A stretch of DNA of 64,000 bases from Kappaphycus alvarezii (lineage: Eukaryota > Rhodophyta > Florideophyceae > Gigartinales > Solieriaceae), in assembly GCA_002205965.3 (NCBI GenBank), contig NADL03000683.1, forward strand, positions 806,001-870,000, in the 5' to 3' direction. The notes beneath the pieces were generated by a model. That model was not told where the DNA came from. It saw only the letters and a program-made list of their open reading frames with translations, and did no database searches. The position numbers and the translations under genes are program-made. Shown one piece after another: positions 25,001 through 37,650 of the stretch (position 1 is its first letter; each line of letters opens with the position of its first letter).

Positions 25001-26600
25001 TATTATATCAATTGTATCATTATATAAATTACTCCTTAAACAATTTGGCTTAATACGCAAACAATACCGTTTATTTGGATCACTAGATTAATTTTTAACA
25101 AATTCAATGGGATTGAATAAGAAGATCATCCCGGTAAAAAATTCGAAGAAAATTCCTGAATATTGGTTAAAAGCTTTGAACTCTTATGGTCCGCCCGAAA
25201 CCCCTCTACGTGTATGGAGAGCTGAATTGCATATTTCTCTAATATTTAGCGAAAAATTCCCACAAGCAATGCGGTTCTAATTTGAATCGCTTTATATAAG
25301 TGAAAATTTTCAAAATTTCTCCGGCATGTAAACGTCAGATTACGGATAAATGAGAAGAGCGACCTTTTTCTCCCTGACCCACTCCCTGTTAAAATATTTC
25401 ATGCAATAATTTTAGTTTGTCATGAACTCCTCAATTGTAAAACTGAGATTGTTCTAGCTCTCTTAAATCAGCTGGCTAGCCTTTTCTTTGCAAGTAGATC
25501 CTCCTTTTTTCCAGGAATCACTGCAATCTTTTCCGCAGTCATAAATCTATTTGGCTTTTCGAATTACATAATTTTGCGATGATGTGCTGCATTACAAGCC
25601 ACTGAAATATTTCTACTGGATATTCGAACAATGATTGTTCGTTTTCCTTTCACAGGCATAGTTGTCATTTTAATTAATTTATTTACCCTTCAAACCTTTA
25701 AACGCTTCACCGTCAACTAATTTTTTTTGATTTGAGGAAAACGTAAGACTCATTCTAATGCAAAATACGACAAATTATCCATAATTTCCCGTTTAATTCA
25801 TCAAACAGAATAGAATTCAGATATAACTTACAATCTTTTGATCTCTTAAATAGTCTTTTAAGCGCTATAATTATTTTTTCGATATATCCAATCTCCGATG
25901 TATTTTCAGTATCATATATAGTACTTTTTTCCTGCAAATCGCAACGTAATCTCAATGTAATTACATTTTTACCAAGTTAAATCGATTCCGTAATGAAAGA
26001 ATTGTTGCAGATAAATATCTTCAGGATGTGGGTTTCCAACTTTTAGATAATCTCGAACAATAATTGATCTTCTATGAGATGCTAGCCAGTGCTATTGAAT
26101 CTAAAACTCAACTGCTGGCGGTCAATACAAAGAATTTTCTCCCATGTATTTTCAAACTTTTGAAATCAACCATAATGTAATCTCCTTTCACAATACTTTC
26201 AAGAAGAATTTGCTGCGTTTCTCAGTAAATACTTCGGAGCTTCTGTGCAATTTGCATGGAAAAGTTTTCTTCTCTTACAATTTTAGTTCATTCATTTTAA
26301 ACTTTGAAATAAGTTTCTGGATCTATTGATCTAAAATCGATTCTTTAAAGTATTTTTTAATCCTTTATTCCATTGGTGTGCTCATTCATGTAGAACTTCG
26401 ACTCAAAGTCCGCTTCTTCATCCAAATTTCGTTTTTTATCGGACATATTTTATATTGAATCCCCAAAATCCTCTCAACGCACAAATGCAATACTGTCGCA
26501 CATTTTTATTTGATGATCGTCTTGGAGTAATCGAAAGCCATTAATGTACTGAAATATTTATGCCGACAAAATCAACTCTAAATTCTACTGACAACAACCT
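16093..26600. other. AT-rich desert, no recognisable gene
   Basis: About 10.5 kb of AT-rich sequence in which frames rarely exceed 80 codons. I read both strands and see no domain motif, no transposon terminus I can pair, and no RNA gene I can support. The longest frame is 23733-24077 (+), 114 codons from a TTG (first ATG at 23742). It is slightly GC-richer and carries a Pro-rich patch, but it has no recognisable motif. It may be an old transposon fragment. Confidence 0.6.
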
Positions 26601-29600
26601 CACCAAGTCAACATCTCGCCTCCGGACCATTCAGTAGGCAATAAGAACCTCGACCTCTACTCTAATATCAAAAAGCAACCTGCTCATCAATTTGTATCCG
26701 CGGCCTATCCTTATTGAAGAATAGGCTCACACACGAAGAAGACTACCGCAGAGGTATGGATTATTACTTCATTGTGTGTGAAGAACTTTTTTGAAAGAGT
26801 AAGACGAGGCAGAAGAGTATAGATAGGGTGATTTAAGTTCATTGCGGGAGGATAAAGGGAAGATTAGAATGATGCGTTTCAGCACAAACTTGAGGAGGTA
26901 CCCCCGGGTGCTTTGATGCCGTCGGAAGGGAAAGGATAGGAAAGAAATACTGAAATCATGATATTGAACTTGTGTGTAGAGGATAAAATGGAAAATGAGT
27001 ATCGTGATGAAGGGTGGAAGGACCTAAACATCTCCAGGGAGCAGTCTAAAATCGTGACCTATGCGCTTTACTTTTAAATAACAACATGGCTGGAATAAAT
27101 ATTTTAGATTTGCTACTTGGTCCTTAGATCATAACCAGAAATCTCGAGTGACAGCGTATGTATGGTAGCGAGAACGGAGTCAGGAAGTGACAACGAGCTA
27201 CACGGTAAATAACTTGATCGTTTGAACCCGATGAGGCACTGAGGGTGTTGCTTATTTTGAAAGGATCCCAGCCCTTATAATTGCCCCATTTCAGTACCTA
27301 GTCACGTTGTCTTGTAGCTTTAAAGTACCTGAACTCAATGAATCGACCTAAGTGATCTCTATAATGCCAGCCTTTTTTTCAGACTCGGAAAGAAATGGAT
27401 AGAGAAGAGCATCGTGAAAATAATTGACGGATGCATGGTCAAGGAGATCAAAAAATGTGGCAGTATGTGCCCATTTATGGCAGTCCTTGCAATTAATACA
27501 CGGCTTTTTGCCTTTTCAAGATAGAAAGCCGTTCATTCAAATTTCAAATTAGAACCCTGCCCCTTTTTGCACCCGATCTCGCCGTAAATATGGGTAGCGG
27601 TAACGATACAACTGTACAAATGTCTACATTACGTCACCTGGAATGGTTATACCAACTGTATAGTGGTATATTCCGTTTGAAATACACTTTATTGGCTATT
27701 CCTGACATTGGCTTCAATATCGTGCTTACCGTGTCGTGCTTCCTTAATTGGCACGATCACTGCACCACTTGAAATGTGCACAACACAATGTATCAACCAT
27801 ACAGTGCTTCCGACTGTGACACCACTATTGCTAAGTTGGAACTCTAATTTTAGTGTCATAAAGTGAATTACTTGCAATTTTGCTACAGTTCTTACCTCAG
27901 GGATGTCGAATATGAGTAGTATAGATAGACAATTATCTCCAAATTATCTCATTGCCTGCATTTCTCATCCATATGACTCAATTGACTGGATTTTATGGCA
28001 TTTGGTATGTATTACTTGTACTTTTGGGCTCGCTGGAAACCCTGTATGAGCCGGTTAAATTGCTCTCTTCTCGAGGTGGTAGGCAAGTTTGGAAATAAAT
28101 TCAAATGCGGACTAGAGTAGTTAGGAAATTTGAAACCAAATTCAAACTGAAGAAAAATTCTCCTTCGATTTCGCACGTGTCAAGGTGAAATAGACTGGCT
28201 TTTGAAACCAGTCCCATCTTCTGTTAAGAACATTTTATTTTTACCGTTCATTGTTCCCGCAATTACAAAGTGGTGGTAATTTTGTCGATTGATTTGACAG
28301 ACGTTAAGAGTATCATATGCAGGTTTACTTCTGCCACCATGTGTGAATTTTACAGTAAAACGAGCGAGATAAACTAATGCAGCTCTATTAAGTGAATTTG
28401 GAATGACTTAGATGACGAGACTTAGCAAAATTCTGCAAATTTCAACCTCAATCTTATGCAGCCTATCAATAAAGCAAAAAATATCTATAGAGTTAATGAT
28501 AGAGGTGCATTTCCATCCTTTCCATGCCATATTACGGAACATGCGACTAAAGCGATATTAAATTTGCTTTTTCTTTTGTAACCTGTGCAATGTCGTACCT
28601 GCATCTACAAGGAAAATTCATCCGAAATAAAGCAAACTATTTGATCAACTGCTTTTAAAAATATCTGCTGCCATTATAAAGGCCGTAAACCGGAATGTTT
28701 TCAAAAAAAACTCATCGAATAGGTGAATGAGGATCTAAATTTATTTTCCTCATATTTTGAACTTTCAGTCTCTCACTTCATGGACATTACGTAGAAATAA
28801 GTGCTAGTTTCCCCAAATGGTTCATACAAAAAGCACCGAAGATAGATTATTAGAGCGAAGTCAAAATTATTTGACTGGTTTAAATTATTAAGCTTTTTTG
28901 TAGTTGCTACCAGAAAATGTGTCGAAATGCCCTAGGTGGCGTTCTGATTTCCCTGATTTGAAAGGTGAATAAAATATGTCTGCAAAAATGACTCATCTCT
29001 TTCTCTAATACATTATACTACTACCTAATGGTTTCTTCGAGTATATAATTATAGTTTTAACATAGAGTTTGGAACAATAGGAACATGAAATTTGCAAAAT
29101 TCTTTTCTGTTCCATGATACGTCAGAGGCTACGTACGGAAACGTATAAACATTTTGAGTACAGAGATATATATGTACTCTATTCTCATAGAATAGACCAA
29201 AGAACCTCCTGGTATGTGCCACAGCCATCCAGCGGGAAACACAAGTGAAGATTGAAAGTTTTGAAACTGCCAGTGTAGGGAATTGTCCCCTGAATTGAGA
29301 CAATTCAAGCTTGTTGATATGGTGGGTGAAATATTTTACTAGCAGCTCAGAGGTGATGGTAGATACAAGGGAACATTTGGGAAAGACGTTATTTTATGCT
29401 TCGCTCTAAATAGCAGAATGTGGCAGCTTCCTAGATACTAGGTCTGCTTGACAACTCGGAATCTATCGACTCCCATGAGCTGCTGTCTCTCAGTTTGGAT
29501 CGCACTCCAGCAATTCTCCAGTATTGCCTACGCTTTTGCAACAACGACTCTAAAGAAGCTATGAAAAATATCCTCAATATACGGAAAAGTGGAAAATAAA

Positions 29601-31770
29601 TCATAATACGATTATGCATGTACAAGTAAAAGCGCGGTGTATATTAGGGCAAGATTAAACTACCGCAATTATAACTGAAATGAGTATATGTAGTTCTAAT
29701 AAATCTCGAGAATATCCGAATTTTAAGTTAGAAATATCTGCATTCAGTGAGGGCAATATCCAATCATGTTTCAACTTTTCGAATGTAAATAAAAACAGTT
29801 TAACTTGTTTAGTATCTAGAAAACTTTTATTTAAATTTTAAGCCCGACGCTGTTATTTTAGAGTGAATATATTCCATAAAAGGAGCTAATATCCCTTTAC
29901 ATTATGTTTCCATCAGACAGATTAAAATTTTATCCCAGTATCGTAATGATTACGACATCACATTATATCGTGTGAGCTGTCGTCTGTAGTCAAATCAATC
30001 GCTCGGAAAAGAAGTAAAATACAAAGGGAATTGTTCCTAACTGCAAACCACCTCCTGTGGGATTACTCTCTCGGGACTCTTTGTTAAGGACCTTCCTAAG
30101 TAACCGATTTAAAGCCAGTTTTCTTATTGCATGGGAGTATGGCTTGCTTATAGGGTATCAACCTGGCAGTGCCGCGAAGCTTATTCGCGCCGACTGTGTT
30201 GAATTCTTGTAAATCTGTAACTAGAGTTGATAAAATATTGGGATTTAATCGGACTTGATTTGTGTTGCGTGCTGTTGCCTTTCTTTTTGGAGAGTTGCGG
30301 CAAATTCTTATAAGGTAAAGACCTGTTGAAGTCTATCGTAGATAGATCCCAGGGATATTCTGAACAGAATGATAGCAAAATGCATTGGGCCTGTGCGAGG
30401 ACATACCGTTGAAAGGGCTCCCTCTCCATCAAAGTGGCGACTCCGTGAGAAATTTAAAGACTAGAACGTCCACTAGTACGTAATTGGTCGCGGAGACTTC
30501 AAAGTATCCTAAAAACTCAACCAGTAGGGGGTGGTGGCCCTGGTCCGAGTACTCTTCCAACTTTACTTCAGGAAGATGATTGGGGTTGTAACGTTAGGTA
30601 TGTGGTATTCTACTAGGGAATATATCATTCGCCTCCGCACTTGATACATATGACGCAGGTTCTAAAACATTTATCTTCGGGCCCTTTAGATATATAGCTA
30701 AAATGTCATATACTCAACATGGTGAAGCTGAGACAGGTTTCAAGCCCCGCACTTCATGCGGGCCATCTCAAACCAGTATTTTACCACCTTGGCCAGCGCT
30801 AATAATGTATTCGTCATTTTATTCCGTGCATTAGATTCTGATTTGTAAGGCTCACATCTTAAGGGCGTAATCGCAGCATTATTTTTTCCGGCCAGCTTGT
30901 TTGGTAAGTATATCTGAGATCTTCCGTCCATATGGATATAACTAAGAAATTTCCTTAACTCTAGAGTTGTGAATCTCCAATAGCGCTCCATGCGAAAGTT
31001 TATTCTAACAGTCACCCAATAAATTATTAGATGATGCTAAATAACGTACAGTCGCTTTCCGGACTGCATAATTCATCGCTGCTGCAGGCTGTAAAGCCCG
31101 ATCAGATATACAGAATTAAGAAAAGATCGTATTCGAAACGTAAAACGCAAGGGAAAGAGGAAGTATAATATATTTAGCACTCAATACTGGCTAGTGACCT
31201 CCAAATTCGGCTAAAGGACTCCAAAAAGAAGTCCTTTTGGGACCTATGGGAATCTTGGATGGCTTTTGAGGACCCTTACTCACGAATGGCAATAAATTAT
31301 GGCATAAGTCCCCAACCGAAACTTTAATATCTTCAAATTTTGTCCAAAAGCGCTAGGCAGTTCTGAATTGCAGATTTGGAGACATATGCGCAGGAATTTT
31401 AGCAATAAATTGAGATGATACAAAGCGAGGTCAATTCCCCTGTTCCTCATAGTCGTCTGAAGAACTATCTTCACACAATTCGAGTTTCTGATTTTTCTCA
31501 GGGGCGTTCAGGAGGCTTCGATGACTCTAGCTAAATAATGCAAGCTGACCGCCAATTTTTTAATGCAGGTACCAGCATACCACCGCACCAAGACCCAAAA
31601 AGATCCAATTCCTTCAGAACGTTACAATCAGATACCACTGATGGTGCAATCCTCTTAGTCTAGTTGCATTGTATGAAATCACCATTTCAGATTATTTACA
31701 ATGAAAATGAACCATCATAAGATCTCTAAATAGAAGCCAGAAAAACATTTGCAAGAACAACGTTAATTCT
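26600..31770. other. Low-coding stretch, nothing recognised
   Basis: Base composition becomes more balanced here, but frames remain short. The longest is a 91-codon minus-strand frame at 30740-31015 with no recognised domain. The right end may include the 5' part of the copia element described next, because that element's gag should lie upstream of about 32050. I could not trace a gag sequence with confidence. Confidence 0.5.
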
Positions 31771-32345
31771 CCATCTGATGAGCAGGATATACACGAGGCT
31801 TTGCAGGGTCTGTACGTGTAACGAACCAATATATTTGAGATTATGGAGTCAAAGTTCAAATAATTCTCGAACAAAACTTCTAGAAATTGCCAGATGTTTC
31901 AAATGCTTCGATTCTAGTCCTATTCTCAAGGACCGCAAGGAGAGCTTGCACCCCGCGAGGGTTGATACTAAAATCTCTATCTCAGTGATAAAAAGGACTC
32001 AAATAAGTACGCCGTTCATATGACCGCAGCAAAACTCTGCAGGCACCTCAATAGCACGGGTGATGAAGATGTAGACGATGGGGACGAACCCGATGACGTC
32101 TATTCTTTTTGTCCACCCTAAGATGGGAATATGGTTCAGAAAGTTCCAAGACACCACATCCTAGGCTTCCACAACTCTACTCCAACGTTGGTTCAGATAC
32201 ACATCAAATATTTGTTACAGAATCTACCTGGGTTAAATAAACATCGCAAAAGTTTGAGGGTGCATGCGTTGAATCGGTTCCACAGAGAACTGTGATTATA
32301 AATGCTCAGGCCAAATAGTAATGTGTTATTCTCAACACTGATCTC

Positions 32346-32543
32346 ATGTGCAGAATGAAGGGGAGTAAATTGGCGTATATCTTCGTAGAGTCCACTCACG
32401 GGGGAATTTATAGTATCTCCATTCGAATCCCTGTCTTGTGTAACTTCTTCCGTTCATTTACCGCGAAAATAGCCGAATTTGACGCACCAGTACTCCTCTA
32501 CATTGACTTCCTCACTCAGAAACGACTCATCTTGAATGTTTAA
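32346..32543 (+). pseudogene. Copia protease remnant (element 1)
   Basis: Open frame of 65 codons from ATG. It covers the C-terminal half of a retroviral-type aspartic protease. Residues 20-30 (GIYSISIRIPV) match the beta-strand before the flap, and APVLLYIDFL at 47-56 corresponds to the conserved (V/I)P-x-LLG-(I/L)D-x-L motif. The catalytic D-T-G should lie just upstream and is not clear, so this copy is probably dead. It is in frame with integrase and RT downstream. Confidence 0.6.
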
Positions 32544-32819
32544 GAAGACGCAGTTGGATCGAGGGCAGATGAGTAGACACTCCTACTGGTGCGTTGAGAG
32601 TGAATTTATACATATAATATTTTGTCATGGTGTTATTTACTTCCATAGAGATTCGAAAGGTCCATTAATACTTTCAGCCCCCAAATTCAGGCAAACTCCA
32701 TGCAATGACGCGAAGAGACGACCTATAACATGTGTCCTCGGAGCTCATGGCGGACCTAGACAGCATATTCGCAACCTTTGAATTATTAAAGAGGAAATTA
32801 TATTCTTCTTGAATTTTCT

Positions 32820-33563
32820 AAGTGTCCCCTCCGAATGGGGATTGCGTATTAAATTGGACCGTATGTCCATAGCTTAATGAAACCAGAGAATAACACATTT
32901 TCACACGTGGCAGAAAAGGACACCAAGCTCAGAACCGCCTATTCTCTGAAGTAATAGTCTACGAAAAAACACATGGAACGCATTAATGCACATGTAGTTG
33001 TCAGAATATGTAGGTTTCAAGAAACTATTGAGGTAGACCAGGGACGAAAGTTCAACTTGTTGAAAAGGAAGAACCTCGTGCAAGTCGTCGATGTAAAGTA
33101 ACAACCTTCCTGCTCCAAAATCCATAACGCGCTCTGAATAGGAGGACTACATCACACTTTCCGCCTTCGAGTCTACTGCAACTTTATTAATGACAGCCCG
33201 CTCATCGAACGAGGTCTCGCTCTGCTGCTCTCTTTCAAGGCGATTTACAATACTTACTAACCTTCAGTACCATGAACCACGCTCTTGCTAGTTGCTGTCA
33301 TTCTGCGCATTCCTCTCACACTAAAGTGACTGCCTTTCCATAGTAAGCGGCCGAGGGCACTAAGTGAGGCATGAAAAGAAATGAAGGAAATATACCATAA
33401 TGCTTGTCTGAGTACTGAACTGCGTAGAAACGTGCCTACGGCCGCTGAAATGACGTATGAAATTGGGGATGAGGTATTCATGTACAGAGATAAGCAAGCG
33501 ATCAAGTGCGTAGGGCCGGTAGTAGTGCGATATTTTTTCAGGAAAAATGATGAACTTGGATAG
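32820..33563 (+). pseudogene. Copia integrase remnant (element 1)
   Basis: One frame, with several stops, carries the integrase core and tail. VDQGRKFN (33033-33056) is the second catalytic aspartate region. QPSCSKIHNAL (33102-33134) matches the segment around the catalytic Glu of copia integrases; Glu appears replaced by Lys. FINDSPLIERGLAL (33183 on) is the following helix. The ORF at 33381-33563 holds the C-terminal GDEVFMYRD motif, equivalent to the GD-x-V-x-x-(Y/W)R-x-x of the integrase tail, followed by a GP-x-x-V strand. Upstream zinc-binding residues are not recognisable. A frameshift follows at about 33560. Confidence 0.72.
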
Positions 33564-33695
33564 CGGCGATCGCATTGCGAGAGCTTCAATTGAAACAATA
33601 AAGCGATTCAAAGAGAAAAAATAGGAATCAGAGACAGAGATCCCAGAATCTCTATTCGGGACAACTAGGCCAACAATAAGTTAATATCTACAGTA

Positions 33696-34560
33696 GTGGA
33701 CGACTACGAAGACCTGGTGGATGCGTCCTCGACGACGAAGAAACTGGAAGCTGTGCGTGAAGAAGGCACGTATAGTAAGCTCATTAGTATTTTCACCCAA
33801 TTTTTCCCAGCCGAAAAGGACCTAAATCGCGTTCAGAATGCCCTTAATTTTCAGATGTTTAGCATAGACTATATCGGTATTCATATTTTTGAGGTCTTGT
33901 CACCTAGTAATCCTCGCGTGAAAAACAAAAAATTTAAGATTGTGAGAATTTACCAGACTAAAGGGTTAAAAGATCGCAAATTTTGGAGGCATACCCCTAG
34001 GGCCGAAGATCCAAAAGATGAAAAAACTACCGACGGCAAATTTATACTTTCTTTTAATAATTTTGGAGCCAAAGAAGAAATTGAAAAGGCTATATATATC
34101 GCCCGAGGGTACAAAAACAAAGAAGAACCTTACATGGTACATGATGTGTCCACCTCAAGTTTTTTATAAATTCGGATAGTGTTCTCCATCGCTGCTACAA
34201 AAGTATTCCGGATAATCTCCCATGACGTTAACCAAGCCTAGGTAGAGAGCAAGTATAAGATGAGTCTAAGAATTTTCATTTTAGTCTAAAGAGAAGATCT
34301 TGATATTATTGGGATTAATGATGAGTAAATACTGGGGGTTTGCGACCTTTCTATACCAAGTGCGATGTAGGTGATCACTGGGGCGTCACTATTCAATTTT
34401 GTGTTGGGAAGTACCTCCAAATGCATCCCCCCATTGGTGACCTTCCTCACATTTGAAATTTTCTCATGGAAATCTGCAAGGACTGATTTTTTTATGTTGA
34501 CGACAATTTCCACGCCGGAAATGAGAAACTAGAGTGGAACTCGTTGGAGAGGTTGAAGAT
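33696..34560 (+). pseudogene. Copia reverse transcriptase remnant (element 1)
   Basis: The ORF at 33696-34169 (157 codons from GTG) has the linker and N-terminal part of RVT_2: EVLSPSNPR, then DGKFILSFNN, then the (K/R)A-x-(Y/F)-I-A-R-G-Y strand and a M-V-H-D-x-S-T motif. After a TAA the same frame goes on with IRIVFSIAATKVFRI and SHDVNQA, the signature of the first catalytic aspartate (D in HDV). A TAG follows where Tyr is expected. The YVDD-type active site downstream is not recognisable, so only the first part of RT is legible. Identification as copia RT is strong; the protein is plainly non-functional. Confidence 0.82.
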
Positions 34561-34859
34561 ATTTGACTCTTAAGCATCAGGTATATGAAAAATTCGATTT
34601 CTTTGAAACATTCATCAGAACAAAGGGATCAAATGATTTTTCGATAACACGTGAGCGTCACGTTACACGCCTCCCATCAATATCGAATGATTGCACATTT
34701 GTTGAGCTCAAAAACTATCGGGCTATTCTTGTCTGGTTAGAAAATACGTATATCTAAATCTGCTGTTTTACGAACAAAGCGGCTCAAGTAAGTTATGGGC
34801 AGTTCCCGAGGTGTAATATCTTCGAGTTCAGTAAGGCAGTCAAGATATCCAATGACGTA

Positions 34860-35390
34860 CCTTTACCGGGTTTGAAGTGCAATAGACTGGACAACTCCAC
34901 CTCAAGGCTTAATTTGTACGCAGATGATGCTCTCTCTTCGAACGGTGACCTTTTCTCTCTACTTGAACTCTTAACTCTCCTAACCGATCAATCTTGTGAG
35001 GCGCATGTCCCAGCCTGTTCAAGATGAATTCCAAGCGTGTAGTTTGTTCGATAAAGAGTGGTGAAATTTTCCCCTTTGCAGATGGTTTCGACAATTATTT
35101 TCTGCCTCGCAAGGATCTCGAGAAAAGTCTTTCGAGAAGTGCTCCTCTCTGCTGTCATATAGACTCGGGACCTGTCTGAGATTCAGTTTCGAAAAGACAG
35201 CTGACTACTGGGAAGCGATTAATGACAAGTTTCATGGCCGTCCAGGAATCGTACAAGAGCATGGGCATGAAAAAAGTTGGACTAGCTAGTACTGCGAAGA
35301 ACCTCTTCGATGGGTTCTTTAAACTGCAGAATAATTTTTCTCTAATAAAATTACTACAAACATGTATGGATAACTTTTCCGTTTAGCAGT
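34860..35390 (+). pseudogene. Copia RNase H remnant (element 1)
   Basis: LNLYADDALSSNGDLFS (from 34908) matches the start of copia RNase H, where a D-A-S-x-A-x-x-x-D-x-x-S motif is usual. In a second frame NSKRVV and FADGFDNYFLPRKDLEKSL (near 35075) match the S-K-R-V-T-R-S and A-x-x-D-G-x-D helix. CHIDSG then matches the T-D-S motif. The C-terminal segment LASTAKNLFDGFFKLQ matches the V-R-x-x-x-N-x-A-D-x-x-T-K motif in a third frame. At least two frameshifts are needed. Confidence 0.7.
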
Positions 35391-35399
35391 GTACATTGC

Positions 35400-36560
35400 A
35401 TGCGTATCAAGCTCAAAACAATTAAAACGGGGTATGAAGATTACTGTTGTTCAAAGAAATAATACAATAATATGAGTCCAAATGCACTCGTACTAGAACA
35501 TATTTATGAAGGCCATAGTTTATTAAAACTTTTGCAGAATGACACCATTATCTTCCTAGTATACCTAATAGCACCCATAGGTACTTGAACGTGCAAAAAG
35601 TCTGAGTTTGCACCTTGACTGTTCACTTGGACTCACAAGAAATTCACCAATATCGAAAATTTTAACCCAAAGTGGCAAATCCCAGTGACCGTCGTCAACA
35701 GCGCGGGAACCTTGTCAAATTTTTGCAACACCTTACACATTAGTAGCTCAAATTAAGCGACCACGATATACTCTTTGGAAAAGTAGGTTCGTTAACGGAA
35801 CAGAGGTCAACATCAAAGTTGACACGCCTACCGGAAGACGCTAGACTTCGATCACGATATACTTATCCATTCAGGACAGGACACAGCGTTTCAGCTTGAA
35901 TGACCTTGAGCTTGAGTTTCAGCTTGAAAATTGTCAACGTGAGGCCAAGATAATCATCAAAAGGTAACCTTCAATGAAATAGAGATATCTGCTGTCGTGG
36001 TAGAGCCAACGAATCGTAATCCTACAGAAGAAAACCCTCAAGAAGCCGATGGATGGCCAGAGTAGGAATTGTTTTCACAGAATTGCATAGAAAAACTTGC
36101 ACCATTCAAGAGGGGGTATTACTATCAACAGAAAATCGGCAGTGGGAGATAATTGGTTCAGCAGGATACACGCCCGTTCAAGTTCATATCTAGTAAGATA
36201 ATACCCGTATGCATTTTCCGTTGCATGTTTCTCCTAGACTTCTCGTCACAATTACCGAACTTGCAACCGGAAACTCTCTAATGGTGGGCACATGTATGTA
36301 ATAACTTGTGAAATTCTAAACTTTTTCTTGAAGTTCCGATATTTTTATGCTGACCACAGTTCAAGAGCAGGGGATACTCTTTAGTGCACACCATCATATA
36401 AATACATCCAGCCGGAAATATTTGGAAAAAAGAGTTCGAAGCAAATTTTCGAAACACTCGTCTAATTTATTACATTCATTCGCTACAGGGAAACTGAAAG
36501 CACTGGAAGAATACAGTCCCTATTCATTGGACTCCTTGACGTCATATGGCGCCATAGGAG
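35400..36560. other. Stretch with no assigned feature
   Basis: I see no recognisable protein in this 1.1 kb. It may hold the 3' LTR of copia element 1 and the N-terminal coding part of the piggyBac remnant that follows. I could not define either. Confidence 0.45.
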
Positions 36561-37650
36561 GTCAATTTTCTCTTCAAGGGAGAGAATCTGCGTGGATGAA
36601 ACGATGTCACTTTGGCACTGCATAGGGGTGACTGAATGTCGAAAGGACACCCGCACTATGCTTCCATGGACCGTTAGACTTAAAATGGATGTTAAATCAA
36701 AACTTGACGCTGCGGTACCAGTGGAATTGTATTGAGTTTGGATACTTTTTTGTTGCAATCAGATGGCAGCAATATTCATCAGGAGTGAAATTTTCCTCGC
36801 GAGATTTCTATTTTTCCTCGGCTTATAGATACTTGGTCTCATTCAAATCTAATCGTTTGAGAATGTTCTTCTTTTGAATCTTTGTCTACATCAAATGGAA
36901 TTTTCGAGTATGGATTCCGGTTTACAGGTATGGTCAAGAATGAAGCAAGACTATTTCCTGTGTTATTTTTGTCAGGGATGGAACATTTGGGTCGCGGAGA
37001 TCATTTCCTTATGTTAAGTCCGAGGACGTAAAATAATTCACATATAAAGGCTATGTCATGGATAGATATAGAAATACCATATATTCTCAGAACCTCCGAT
37101 ACAACACTTCCGTGGGAGTCTATCAGAGGATCTCCTTGGAGGTCTTGTGGAAACAAAACAGTGTTTTCGTATATGTAAATTACAGTCATAGAGGTTTTGA
37201 GCAACCGTATTATGAAATTTGCTACCAGGTTTCTAGCCATAACGGATGCAGACAGAGCGATGTTTTCGTTGAGAAGCATTTTGAACTCAACGATTGGTCT
37301 TCACGGTTTAATACGTATTTGTTTTCAATTTTCAGCGTTGACTCATAGCTGCTACATAAGGGATTGACGGGTCCGAAAAATTGCATATCTCAAAAACTTT
37401 TTATTCAAAAATTATAAGGCAACGCATCGACAATTCATTCGATGCTATTGGTAATCGAAAAATCCGGCATTGAAATTTCCGAGGACTCTTTACCTTCATT
37501 GGTATGCAGTACTGGAATCCATTTGGTGCCTACAGTGAAAAGGCGAAAATGAACCAGTGGAGCTCCGACTAAAGCTTCGTTTCAAAGCAGATGAAGTCCA
37601 AATTTCTCTTTTCGAACTGTTTCAAACTAAAAAATGAGGTTGGGAGTATA
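36560..37650 (+). pseudogene. piggyBac-type transposase remnant 1 (DDE_Tnp_1_7)
   Basis: The catalytic core and C-terminus can be followed through several frames. KGHPHYASMDR then NGC and CGTSGIVL (about 36640-36760) match the stretch after the first catalytic Asp. GFRFTGMVKNEARLFPVL (about 36915-36970) and GRGDHFL match the central fold, then SWIDR. YYEICYQVSSHNGCRQ (within 37058-37348) corresponds to YY-x-x-x-x-x-ID-x-HN-x-x-R, the third acidic region, followed by the helix ending VDS with TAG where Trp is expected. Weak matches go on to about 37650. Compared with remnant 2, this copy has more stops and no clear Cys-rich tail. It is a dead cut-and-paste DNA transposon. Confidence 0.72.

Larger units (their letters stand above)
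31778..35400 (+). mobile_element. Decayed Ty1/copia-type LTR retroelement, element 1
   Basis: Protease, integrase, reverse transcriptase and RNase H remnants occur in that order, which is the gene order of Ty1/copia (Pseudoviridae-like) elements; Ty3 elements have integrase last. An acidic linker of gag-protease type precedes them at 32050-32109. Most of the polyprotein is in one frame (32346 to about 34300, and again near 34908) broken mainly by point stops. RNase H finishes in another frame. I could not identify LTRs, the primer binding site or the polypurine tract, so the outer limits are approximate. The left part (31778-32340) is assigned by position and the acidic linker only. Confidence 0.82.

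Noticed and set aside
33257..33611. Minus-strand frames of 83-113 codons
   Set aside because: They are antisense to the copia integrase C-terminus, whose motifs are clear on the plus strand.
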